A stretch of DNA of 64,000 nucleotides, taken from the NCBI RefSeq assembly GCF_016808095.1, contig NC_068970.1, forward strand, positions 21,186,501 to 21,250,500. Direction: 5' to 3'. Each line of letters starts with the position of its first letter. Positions within the stretch are counted from its first letter, which is position 1. The position numbers and the translations under genes were made by a program. This document shows positions 11,691 through 22,827 of this stretch, in pieces. The notes beneath the pieces were generated by a model. The model had not been told where the DNA came from, made no database searches, and worked only from the letters and a program-made list of their open reading frames with translations. This DNA is from Vigna angularis. Its lineage: Eukaryota > Streptophyta > Magnoliopsida > Fabales > Fabaceae.

Positions 11691-13035
11691 GCGTAAGAAT
11701 AACTTAAGTTAATCTAAAAATATTATGCAATATATTTATAAGATTAAGACCTAATATACATGTGTGTCTGTGCAGACCAATACGAGATTATGCGTGATGT
11801 GTAAAACTAAATAATAATAATAATAAATAAATAGTTTAAATGTTTATTTTGTTTATATATTAAGAATTGAATTTCTGTTTTATATTCGATTATAAAAATT
11901 ATATAAATAAAGTTCTCTCGGTTAAGTTTGACAATACTTATCTATCTTTTTGTTCTACACTATTCTGTTGTACTATTCAGCTTTTGATCCTTTGAGTTAT
12001 TAATTACAATTAGTGTTTTGTCAAAGGATGTAGATGTTCATCTTGGTCAAAAGATATTTTGGAGAACACATAGCAGACGGAACATTGAGGTAAGAACAAT
12101 AAATGAATCTCTCCCTGTTTTTCATCTTTTCTTAATTATATAATAATGTTTTCTTATTCACTTAATATATAAAAATTGCATGACATATAGAAACATAGAC
12201 GATCTATCCTGGCGTATAGAAAACAAAAGTCACTCACTGCATCAGATAAAAAAAAAACATAGACGATATTAATTATGAATATTAACAAATTTAAATATTT
12301 ACCAATATACATATTCAATGTAGTTTATTTTCAATTCAGTTTCTTTAAAATACGGATTTTATATTTATAGAAAATTTTAAAAATTTGAATGATAACTGTT
12401 TATATTAATAATTAATGATCACATAATAAATAAATTAATGTTACTATAGACGTGTTTATATATATTTGTAATTTTTAGGACATGCTTTTTAGTTTAATAG
12501 ATATGCATCGTGAGTATAACTTTTGTACAATGATGATAATTATTAAAACGAAGTTTAAATATTGTAAAAAAATTACGCAATTACTGTATATACTACTTAT
12601 TTTATGTTTAAAATCTTATTTTAAAAATATTATGACCCGTTACTCTTTAAATTTATTTCAATTTTTTTCTCTCAAATAAAAATGAATTTTAATAATAAAT
12701 TTTAAATTTGATATTTATTATCTTTTACAATATTAGATTTAAGATTTATACAAGGATTTTTAATTCATTATTTCATTTATTTAGTGTAAAAAAGTTAATT
12801 TAATTCATCTTGATGTATAAAATATATAGTAAATTCACAACATTTAAATTTATCCTGTGTAGTTAATAAATTTTAACTCTCTGTATTATAAAAAGAATAA
12901 ATAAAAGTGAAATACGATCATAACAAATTAATTGTAAATATTTAAAAAAATCAAACAATGTTAACACTCACATTTTAGCATGTACTTTAAATGTGCCATA
13001 AGAAAAACAATAATTATGATCAGAATTAATTAACA

Positions 13036-13082
13036 CGAGAAGAGAGAAGAGAGAAGAGAGAAGAGAGAAGAGAGAAGAGAGA
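13036..13082 (+). repeat. 7-bp minisatellite (GAGAAGA)n
   Basis: About six perfect copies of the purine-only heptamer gagaaga, about 440 bp before the start of the OXLD1-like gene. GA-rich tracts are common in plant upstream regions, so a promoter role is possible but unproven. Confidence 0.9.
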
Positions 13083-13522
13083 AAAAAAATTTACATAGTA
13101 AAAAGAGAGAAAAGAAAAAGGTTACCATGAAATTAATATCGTTATTCTCAACTTAACACACACGATTTTATTCATAAATTTTTATAATATAGAGATGAAA
13201 TATCTTCATTTTTTAAATCGAATATAAAATAAAAATTCACCTCCTAACACTACGAAGTATGCATTTAAATCTAAATAAATTCTGTGTATGTTTTATATAT
13301 TTAAATTTTAATCTATTAAACCCGTATTAGCTTTTACTTTATTTTTCAATTTTTATAATCCCTACTGTACGAAAGAAAAAGAGTCAGAAAAAACAGACAA
13401 ATAAAGAGCGAAACGCGCAAAGGCTGCTTAAAACGACAGCTTCCAATCTTGGTCGTTGTGGACTTTATTCATCCCAAATCCCAATCCCAAAAGAGAATGA
13501 GATGGTGGCGGCGCCGTAGACA

Positions 13523-13879
13523 ATGAGAACAGCACATTGCGATTTCACCCAGAAGCTCCTTCCCTTCAACACCGCCCTCACCAAATTTCCCCTTCAACGC
13601 ACGCAACCCTTCTTTCTCCAGCCCCATCGCATGGCGGAACCCTCGCGAGCCGCAAATACGCCCGTGCCGCACCCAATCCAACCCAAACCCCACGCCCTTG
13701 TTGATGACAACAATCCCAATCCGCCGAAGGAGATTCCGCCGCCACCGGAGAAGCCGGAGCCCGGCGATTGTTGCGGAAGCGGCTGCGTCCGATGCGTTTG
13801 GGATATATATTATGAGGAACTCGAACAATATAATAATCTCTACAAACAGAACGATCCAAGCCCCAAACCTTCTTCATAG
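13523..13879 (+). CDS. Oxidoreductase-like domain protein (OXLD1-like)
   Basis: A single-exon frame of 118 aa. The C-terminal half contains CCGSGCVRCVWDIYYEEL (about residues 83-100), the core of the 'oxidoreductase-like, N-terminal' family (PF09791), a small Cys-rich domain found in fungi, animals and plants, usually in organelle proteins. Before it lies a Pro-rich linker (about residues 45-80). The first 36 residues contain Lys, Arg, Thr and Phe with a single acidic residue, as in an organelle transit peptide. A second Met at residue 37 (MAEPSRA) could serve as an internal start, giving an untargeted form. The GC-rich 5' coding region contrasts with the AT-rich surroundings, as is usual for a real plant gene. 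It lies between the two folate transporter copies and is not duplicated with them. The biochemical role of the family is unknown; the name does not establish redox activity. Confidence 0.85.
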   Translation: MRTAHCDFTQKLLPFNTALTKFPLQRTQPFFLQPHRMAEPSRAANTPVPHPIQPKPHALVDDNNPNPPKEIPPPPEKPEPGDCCGSGCVRCVWDIYYEELEQYNNLYKQNDPSPKPSS

Positions 13880-15411
13880 TCTTCAGCAGCGCCTGGGTTA
13901 GTGTTATTCATTGGTTGTATCCTCAATTTTGTGGAAGCTCGAATATTTTACAGTCCCCCTTTCTATGAAAAAGGAACCAAATATTTTATCGTGTATGTCG
14001 ACTTGTATTATAAGAAACTTTTTTTAATACCAGGATTCAATTGCACTTCTCAAGCATTCCTCAAAATGGATTTTACTTTGAGGATAACATGTGTTAAATG
14101 ACCGGACTTTTATGGAACTATCAATTAGCAATGGATTATACATGGAAATATCTGTGACAACATAAAGTGGGGTGTCTGGTTGAATCAATATGTATGTCTT
14201 GATGATGGTGTATAGGGTTATTCTATGTATATTTTGATGAAAATTTTACTACATTGGTCTTGTCTTTGGCAATCTCAGTCTCTGGTTAGTATTTTTGCTT
14301 TGATGCTTACTTTTTCACTCTCAGCTGTTGTCCTTTATTGTATTTGAAAAGTTTGGTGACCAAACCTCACTACTCTTTTGTTGTTATTTCTCCATTAACT
14401 GAGCCACTTTTTTACCTTGAATTTTGTTCATCTTTTTTTAGCATGTATTGTAGAATTGGTTTATGACAGTGGAATCATTTTTGAATCATATACATGTTAC
14501 GTGCTGATCTACTGGACTACCATGGCCACGCAATCATTTGTAATGGACAACTAGAATTGAAGTTAAACACTTATTCCCCCAATGCTGCCTCCTTAGTTTA
14601 GGCTTCTCATGGCTGTTGTTTGCAGTTTTTGTGGAATAGATCTTATTTTCTCATTGTTGTTTATCTCCTTTTATTTTATGTGGTTTTGATAGATTCCTAC
14701 CAACTGCACCTCATTTCGGTTTAATCTCATCCTTTTCAGAATTGCTTAGGTAGACCATCTCTGAAAACAGATTTGTTTTGCGAGGAGGGAAGCTAAGCAG
14801 CTAGAATGAGTTTCATATTCTCTTACACGTAGCTGTTTTCTCTCATCTCCTTTCGCAAACTATAAAAAATTCGTTCTCTTTCATTCTTCTTTATCATTTC
14901 GATCTTTTTCTTCAAAGTCACTCAACAAATTGGCCATAATTGTGGAAGCAAATAACAAGGGTAAATTCAGAGTTGTGTGTTAGCACTCGATTGCTTTGAT
15001 TTTGAGAATCCATTAGAAACCTTTTAGTGCCAGTTAATTCTGTTTTAAATTGCAGCCTGATAATATATCATGAGGTGTTTGGTAATATGGAATCTATTTT
15101 CGATAGTGAGGCGTGTATACGACCAATTGAAGTGTGAATGTTAGAGTGATACCATTTCATGTATACGACTACACATGCAACTAGACGCGCCCCTTTGTTA
15201 GATTCATAATTAGGTGATTAACAAAATGTAGCCACCTTTCATTTAACTAGTAGTAACTCCCCTCTTATAAGACAAATTTGTGGGACGGAAGTGGGTGAAG
15301 AATGATTTGCATGTACAATATTAGTGCAACACATTTAGACAAATGAAGATGTTTGGGAGTTCCTAAGCAAATGTACCTAAAGGCATGGATTTCCACTCAA
15401 ATGGTTTGTCA
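13880..15411. other. 3' flank of OXLD1-like gene and intergenic DNA
   Basis: The first part probably holds the 3' UTR of the OXLD1-like gene. Around 14862-14870 there is a TATA-like 'ctataaaaaa' followed by a CT-rich stretch, a possible donor (caagg/gtaaat near 14960) and a possible acceptor (attgcag near 15055), but no coding exon follows. It could be a non-coding transcript or nothing. The copia element interrupts this region at 15412. Confidence 0.4.
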
Positions 15412-15790
15412 TGTAAGTTTTCATTGATCTTGATTACATGACATTAGGATCTTAAGAATTTATGATTCTCACTATATTAAACATAATTACATAAGGAAGA
15501 TGAGAATTTACTAACCTTGATCCATGCTAATTGATTCTTGATTTGCTTCAACTCCTTACCCAATCTATCCCTTGATGCAACCTTAATTCTCTCAATACTT
15601 TCTTGATGGTATTTTAATGGAAGAGAGAGCTTCTTCAAGAATTGTGTGCATCAGGGACAGAACCCTTCAACCATTCTTATACAACTTCCATCAAGTTGTA
15701 ATTGCCATTAAGTCCCTCAAATATATTAAATCACATTTTAACCCTTATTTATTTTCACATGAGTCACTTAATTGTTAGGTAATTCTAACA
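15412..15790 (-). repeat. 3' LTR of the young copia element
   Basis: 379 bp; in the plus orientation it starts tgtaagttttcattg and ends taattctaaca. It is the downstream LTR because the element reads on the minus strand. One base differs from its partner. Confidence 0.96.
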
Positions 15791-15803
15791 TTCTCCCACT
15801 TGA
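15791..15803 (-). other. Polypurine tract of the young copia element
   Basis: Read on the minus strand, AAGTGGGAGAA sits directly against the 3' LTR. This is the usual position and composition of the plus-strand priming site. Confidence 0.8.
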
Positions 15804-16182
15804 CTCTTGTGATATCATAACATTTTGTGATTTAATAAATAATCATAATGCGCATTTGAGGACTTTACATAATTGACTTCATCATTATTCATAATTAAAG
15901 ATATAGAAATAATAAGAGTCATGGCGGTCGCACATCATTCAACCAATATGTCTCCTTCCATGTACTACTGTATTATCTCTTTCTCTTTAATATGACGTTA
16001 CAAAACTTAAATACATAATGGGTTCAAACATAATGTCATTTTAATAACAATAATATAATTTGTTTCTTTTTCTTCATCATAATTTGTATACATAACCATA
16101 TAGAAGAAAATACAAATACAATTTTCAGAAACTTATACATTAAAGAACTCAAGTGTCACATAAGCATTAATAACATTAACAT

Positions 16183-19100
16183 TCAACTTTTAATGGTAGA
16201 CATAATGCCCATATTCTTTACATGATCAACAAATAATTTGGGCGGTAACCCTTTTGTTAAAGGGTCAGAAATCATAAAATCAGTGCTAATATGTTCTATT
16301 GACACTTTATGTTTCTGAATTTCTTCTTTAACGACAAAGTATTTCAATTCCATATGTTTAGCACCTTTGGAATACTTGTCGTTCTTAGAAAAGAAGACTG
16401 CTGCGGAATTGTCACAATAAATTTTCAACGGCTTGGCAATACTGTCAACTATTCCAAGTCCTGAAATAAAGTTCCGCAACCAATTAGCCTGAATAGTGGC
16501 CTCAAAGCATGCCACAAATTCAGCTTCCATAGTGGATGTAGCAATGACGGACTGCTTCGCACTTTTCCATGAGATTGCTCCTCCGGCTAAAAGATACAGA
16601 TAACCATATGTAGATTTTCTTGTATCTATACAACCAGCAAAGTCTGAATCTGTATATCCAATCACTTCAAGATGATTAGATCTTTTATAAGTAAGCATAT
16701 GATTCTTTGTTCCTTGTAGGTATCTTAAAACTTTCTTTGCAGCTTTCCAATGATCCATTCCTGGATTACTCTGATATCTACCAAGCATACCAACTGCAAA
16801 ACTAATATCTGGTCTTGTACATGTTTGAGCATACATCAAACTCCCAACAACAGATGCATAAGGGATATTTTCCATCTGTTTCCGTTCCAAATCATTCTTT
16901 GGACATTGCATGAGACTAAACTTGTCTCCTTTATGTATTGGAACGGGAGATGCTGAACATTTATCCATCTTAAATCTCTCTAAAACTTTATTAATATATG
17001 CTTTCTGAGACAAACCTAACAATCCTTGTGATCTATCACGGAATATTTCTATTCCTATCACATAATATGCCTCACTCATATCTTTCATTTCAAAGTTGTT
17101 AGAGAGAAATTTCTTAGTCTCACTTAATAGACCAAGGTCATTAGTTGCAAGCAAGATATCATCAACATATAGAATCAAAAATATAAACTTGCTCCCACTG
17201 ACCTTTAGATATATACACCGATCAACAGTGTTTTCCTTAAATCCAAAGGATATAATAGTATCATTGAACTTGAGATATCATTGTCGGGAAGCTTGTTTAA
17301 GTCCATATATTGATTTCTTTAGTTTATACACCATGTGTTCCTTTCCTTTTTCAGTGAACCCCACCGGTTGATCCATATAGACATCCTCTTCTAAATCTCC
17401 ATTCAGAAAAGCAGTTTTAACATCCATTTGATGCAACTCAAGATCATAATGAGCTACTAATGCCATGATAATTCGAAAAGAATCTTTCTTAGAAACAGGT
17501 GAAAATGTTTCTTTATAGTCAATGCCATCTTTCTGAGTAAAACCTTTGGCAACAAGTCGGGCCTTGTACCGTTCGATATTACCATGAGAGTCACGTTTAG
17601 TCTTAAAGACCCATTTACACCCAACTCTCTTGCATCCTTCTGGTAATTCCACAAGATCCCATACATCATTTTGTACCATCGATTTAAGCTCATCTTTCAT
17701 AGCATTTAACCACTTATCAGAATTATCACCATTAATGGCTTCTGAAAATGAAACTGGATCGTTATCAATACTTAAGTCGTTTTCTGACTCTTGTAGATAA
17801 ACCACATAATCATTCGAAATAGCAGACTTTCTTTCTCTTTGAGATCTTCTTAATACTATTTCTTGTGATTGTTCTACTACTGGTTCATTGTTAATCATGG
17901 GAGTATTAATGTGTTGTTCTTCTTGATTGTTGTGTGTTTCTACAACATGAGGAACAACAACTCTTGAAGAAGAGGTGCCAATTACAGGAACTTGTACTTT
18001 AATTTCTGTAATTTCAACCTTTCGTGAATCTACACTCCCACTAGTTTCACCATTTTCAATGAACCGAGCATTTCCAGTTTCAACAATTCTTGTACTATGG
18101 TTAGGACAGTAAAATATATACCCTTTTGATTTTTCTGGATAACCAATGAAATATCCACTGATTGTTCTTGCATCCAGTTTCTTTTCTTGCGGATTATAAA
18201 TTCTTATTTCTGCCTGACAACCCCAAACATGCAGGTGTCTCAAACTGGGTTTCCTATTTGTCCATAACTCAAAAGGAGTCTTTTGAACAGCTTTACTGGG
18301 AACCCTGTTTAACAAATACATGGCAGTCTTTAATGAATATATCCACAATGATACAGGTAAACATGAATTACTTAACATACTCCTAACCATATCCATTAAG
18401 GTTCGATTACGCCTTTCTGATACACCATTTTGTTGTGGTGTGCCTGGCATTGTGTATTGAGCACAAATACCACGTTTCTCAAGAAATTTAGCAAATGGAC
18501 CAGGGTGTTGTCCACTTTCATCATATCTTCCATAATACTCACCACCTCTATCAGACCTAACAATTTTCACCTTTCTGTCTAATTGTCTTTCTACTTCATT
18601 TACGTAAACTTCCAAGACATTTACTGCTTGAGATTTCTCATGCAGTAGATAGACATATCCATAACGCGAAAAATCATCAATGAAGGTGATGAAGTATTTC
18701 TCTTTATTGAAGGTATTCACATCAAACGGACCACATATATCAGTGTGTATAATTTCAAGAAGCTGTGTACTTCTTGTGGCTCCTTTCTTTGTGTGTTTTG
18801 TTTGTTTGCCTTTAATACAATCCACACATACATTCAGATCAGTAAAATCTAAATCCGGAAGGATTTCATTCTTTACTAATCTTTGGATTCTTTCTTTGGA
18901 AATGTGTCCCAAACGTTTATGCCACAAATAAGCAGATCGTTCATCCACTAAACTGCGTTTAGTGCTAACATTGTGATGCAAGGTCATAAGAGTTTCAACA
19001 TATAAATTATCCAAATTCAATTTATATAAACCATCATAAAGTGTACCAGATCCAATCATACAGGCACGCTTAAACAAACTGAAACAACCATTCCCAAATT

Positions 19101-20259
19101 TAAAAGAGTATCCAGCAACATCAAGCTTAGACAAAGAAATCAAATTTCTAGTGATACTAGGTACATAAAAAGTATCCATCAGGTCTAAGTGATATCCAGT
19201 GTCAAGAATCAATCGATAAGTCCCGACGGCTTCCACTGGAACTTTCACTCTATTTCCCATGAAGACGAACTTCTCAGTTGGGTTTATGGTTCAGATTGTA
19301 AGGAATCCCTGCATCACATTAGAAACATGAGTCGTACATCCAGAATCAATCCACCAAGTATTATGGGGAACTTCAGTTAAGTTTGATTCAAAACATACGT
19401 AAGCATTATGCTCACCTTTCTTTTCGAACCAAGCTTTACGCTTTAAGCAGTCTTTTTGAAAATGTCCAGGCTTCTTGCAGAAATGACATTTATCATTTTT
19501 CTTTTGGATTTTGGTTGAGGACTCGTCAATCTTTAATGGTCCTTTACCCTTTACATGTTTCTTAAATTTCTTTCCAACTCCTTGATTCTTCAGATAATGA
19601 ATGGAGTGGCTTCTTAAGTTTTTAAGTCTGGTCTCTTCTTGAACTAACATACTGTGCAATTCATGCACATTCCATTTGTCTTTTAAGGTGTTATAGTTCA
19701 TCTGAAATGGACCATACTCAGACGGTAGCGAGTTCAAAATGAACTGCACGAGAAAAGTTTCATCCACTTTCATTCCTAGAGACTTAAACCTTGCTACAAT
19801 ATTTGTCATCTCGATCACGTGTTCATGCATAGTACGTGAACCGTCAAACTTCATGGTGGTCAACGTACTCATCAATGTCCCAGCGAGGGACTTGTCAGCA
19901 GTTTGGGAGCGCTCTTCCACTAATTTCATAAATTCTTTTGCATTTTCGGTTTTCGGAATAGCAGATTTGATGTTACTTGCAATGCTCATTCTCATAAACA
20001 TTAGACTAAGTCTGTTTGATCTTTCCCAAGCTTTGTAATGAGCTTTCTCTTCAGTGCTACTAATATCAGTGGTAGTAGTCGGTTTCTCGACTTGAAGAGC
20101 CAAGTCAAGATCCAATACACCTAAGTGAAATTGGACTTGTTCACTCCAATCAGGGAAATTCAATCCATTAAAGACCGGAACAGACGTAGCGAGCGAGTGT
20201 AAAGATACCGGAACGGGGACTGTAATTAATACATGCTAATCATTAGTGCTTTGAGTCAT
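16183..20259 (-). pseudogene. gag-pol of the young copia element, interrupted by nonsense codons
   Basis: One reading frame holds all domains in order: a gag region (about 20163-19500), a zinc knuckle CHFCKKPGHFQKDC, the aspartic protease core WWIDSGCTTHV, a GAG-pre-integrase HLGH..C..C region, integrase with [18 protein letters not shown] and [11 protein letters not shown], reverse transcriptase with YVDDILLA, and RNase H with YTDSDFAGC and DNSAAV. The frame is cut by TGA at 19291-19293 (just after the protease core) and TGA at 17278-17280 (within reverse transcriptase, before YVDD). If the ATG at 20257-20259 is the start, TAG at 20236-20238 also interrupts it. No frameshift is needed: all segments lie in the same frame. 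Both TGA codons fit single C-to-T or G-to-A transitions, typical of methylated plant transposons. Confidence 0.93.
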
Positions 20260-21398
20260 AAATACAGATTCAGACTTTAATCATCATTCTATGTATATTA
20301 GTGTTCTCCTTTGGGAGATCCATTAATACACAAATATAAGCATAATGATGCTAATAATTGTAAATCTTTATTGATAATTAAAATATGCATCAACTAGAAT
20401 CATCTACTACCTTTGGGTATATAAATAAATCTAGTGAGCATACAAAATTATCTACAATCATACTCATTAATTATAAGATCAAATAATCATCTTTGGATGA
20501 TACAAAATATCTTATAATAATGAATTTTCAATTAACCCATAAATTAATTATTCATAATTTAGCATCCATACAATGAGTAATTGAAATAAAATCATTAATA
20601 ATTTGAAATTAAATTAACTTTAAAATTTTGGTCACTTTGGTGACTAACAAAATTAACCATAATTAATTTCAAATAATAATAATAATAATAACCTTTAATT
20701 TATTATTAATCATAAATAGCATTTTTGTTAATTTTAATTTAACAATGTGCATTTATTCACATAAAATTTATTATGTGTCATAATTAAATTGAAAAACCTA
20801 ATTTCAATTTAAGTGACTAAATTTTCATAAATACTTCTCCTTTAATTTTTAATCACTTAAAGACTTTAATTTTTCTTTAATTTTCATAAATAATTTGTTA
20901 TTATTACTACTGTGATGTACACGTTATAACATTTTGCAAAGTTGTAATGCACCATTCATATAAAACAAGAAATTCCCTTTCATTTACGTATGTGGCAGAC
21001 CAAGTTTGTCCAATTCTTGATTTTTTTTTTTTTTTATATACTATCATAACAAACAAAAAACTTTGCAAAAGTTGAATGCACCACACCATTACGGCAGACA
21101 AAGTTTCACCCATTCATAAAATTAATCTTTAATAATAACATTTTGGCATTGCATTCCATTCCCGTAAGCTTTCAAACAAGATTACTATTCATCATCTTCT
21201 TTGCAAAACTACTATTCATCATCTTCTTCCCAAAACACTATTCATCATCTTCTACCTCTAACACATAATTTCAATATGCAGCCTTTTATATATACAACTT
21301 AAAACATTTATTTCAGTACCATAATTTCATCATTTTTTAGGAAAAAATCATGAATCAAATTTCTTCATTCTAGGAGAATCATAAATCTAACAACCTAA

Positions 21399-21410
21399 GC
21401 TCTGATACCA
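21399..21410 (-). other. Primer-binding site (initiator-Met tRNA)
   Basis: On the minus strand TGGTATCAGAGC lies two bases inside the 5' LTR (21413-21791). It matches the standard plant copia primer site for tRNA-iMet. Confidence 0.93.
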
Positions 21411-21412
21411 CA

Positions 21413-21791
21413 TGTAAGTTTTCATTGATCTTGATTACATGACATTAGGATCTTAAGAATTTATGATTCTCACTATATTAAACATAATTACATAAGGAAG
21501 ATGAGAATTTACTAACCTTGATCCATGCTAATTGATTCTTGATTTGCTTCAACTCCTTACCCAATCTATCCCTTGATGCAACCTTAATTCTCTCAATACT
21601 TTCTTGATGGTATTTTAATGGAAGAGAGAGCTTCTTCAAGAATTGTGTGCATCAGGGACAGAACCCTTCAACCATTCTTATACAACTTCCATCAAGTTGT
21701 AATTGTCATTAAGTCCCTCAAATATATTAAATCACATTTTAACCCTTATTTATTTTCACATGAGTCACTTAATTGTTAGGTAATTCTAACA
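21413..21791 (-). repeat. 5' LTR of the young copia element
   Basis: 379 bp, a single substitution away from the left LTR. As the upstream LTR of a minus-strand element it should contain the promoter. About 1.1 kb of untranslated leader separates it from gag. Confidence 0.96.
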
Positions 21792-21881
21792 TGTCGGTGT
21801 GATGTTCTTCATACAACCTTCACTTGAACACATTTAAGGTCAAACCATCAAGCTAGAACCTGATTTCTTTAAGAACAGATG

Positions 21882-22027
21882 ATGCCTGATCTACCACATA
21901 TTTGTCAGTACAAGAATGATCCTTAACATAAGTCAAACTAATATCCTTGAAAATGCCTTATCTACCACATATTTGTCAGTACAAGAATGATCCTTAAAAT
22001 AGGTCAAACTAATATCCTTGAAAATGA
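21882..22027 (+). repeat. 71-bp tandem duplication beside the copia element
   Basis: Two adjacent copies, starting at 21882 and 21953, each begin 'atgcct' and contain 'ctaccacatatttgtcagta' and 'atatccttgaaaatg', with a few differences. On the minus strand a short open stretch (LTYVKDHSCTDKYVVDQ) is repeated by the duplication, so a degraded coding sequence is possible. I do not recognise it. Confidence 0.75.
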
Positions 22028-22156
22028 TGTTAGAAAAGTGTTTATATATTCACACCTATTACAATATTGAGTATTGACCAATGTATCAAAACAATATTTG
22101 CAACGTAATATCAAACAAATCTAAACCATTAAAGTACTGACATGTATAAGTGTGAT

Positions 22157-22819
22157 TAGTGTTGTTAAAATGGGTTGAAAACCATTAGTCAAACCACTCT
22201 ATCACAGGTTTGGACTAAGTTGGGTTGAAAAACTTTTTGAAATTTTGATATGGATCAATTTTAAACTCGGCTTACTCGGGTTGAACCCGTGGCGAAGCTG
22301 GATTGACTCACAAACTCACATAATTTTTGTAATAAGTATTTTTTGTTGAGATAATCATTTTACAAATATTGAAACGGAGGCTTGTATGAAATTATTTTTT
22401 GTATGGGATAATTAGGTAATATGAAAAACTCACAAATCTATACTTAGTAACTCAATTTTTATACAAAAACAAATTTGAAGCATTATGAAGTTATTAAAAA
22501 TTTTGTTGAGAAGAGTTTGTGATATCTTTGTATGAATTAAATATTATATTTGATTGATCATAAATATAGTTTAAGACATTTCCTCTTTATTTAGATTTAA
22601 ATTAGAAATTTTTTGTTATTTTGTTTATTGAAAAAAAAAACGTGTAATTAAGTGAGCTAAAGAACTAACTCATTTAACCCATCAACTCGTGATGGGTGGG
22701 GTCAAATTCAATTTTTTTTTACTCTCTAATAAGTGAGTCGGATTGGGTTAACTTATTAAGTAGCCAATCTGTAGTAGGTTTAACTGGATTGGGTTGTGTG
22801 ACCTGTTTTGACAAAACTA
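22157..22819. mobile_element. hAT-like non-autonomous element (about 663 bp)
   Basis: The termini are inverted: TAGTGTTGTTAAAATGGGT on the left and, read from the other strand, TAGTTTTGTCAAAACAGGT on the right, about 15 matches in 20. Outside them lie AGTGTGAT (22149-22156) and AGTGTGAC (22820-22827), an 8-bp target duplication with one mismatch. The interior has several 'gggttgaa' and 'tgggtt' motifs and no coding capacity. TA-start ends and 8-bp duplications are the hAT pattern. Internal sequence is too degraded to name a family. Confidence 0.65.
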
Positions 22820-22827
22820 AGTGTGAC

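Larger units (their letters stand above)
11456..13522. other. Intergenic region between FOLT copy 1 and the OXLD1-like gene
   Basis: The 3' UTR of the upstream gene probably ends soon after 11521-11535, where a 'gataaaataaac' polyadenylation-like stretch occurs. A (TAA)n-type microsatellite with interruptions spans about 11624-11690. A degraded relative of the repeat at the window start lies at 11868-11935. A 7-bp minisatellite is at 13036-13082. I see no gene. Confidence 0.6.
15412..21791 (-). mobile_element. Young Ty1-copia LTR retrotransposon (6.38 kb)
   Basis: Two 379-bp LTRs (15412-15790 and 21413-21791) are identical by eye except at one base (c/t in 'aattg[c/t]catt'). They start TG and end CA and flank a minus-strand gag-pol region. 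The primer-binding site next to the right LTR matches plant initiator-Met tRNA, and a purine-rich tract borders the left LTR. The flanking 5-mers are tgtca (15407-15411) and tgtcg (21792-21796), a target duplication with one mismatch. Domain order gag, protease, integrase, reverse transcriptase, RNase H identifies Ty1-copia. Near-identity of the LTRs implies a very recent insertion, but the coding frame already has stop codons, so this copy cannot make a full polyprotein unaided. Confidence 0.96.

Noticed and set aside
13469..13877. Minus-strand frames of about 100-120 codons over the OXLD1-like gene
   Set aside because: The plus strand encodes the recognisable CCxxxCxxC domain; the opposite frames have no domain and follow from GC-rich codons.
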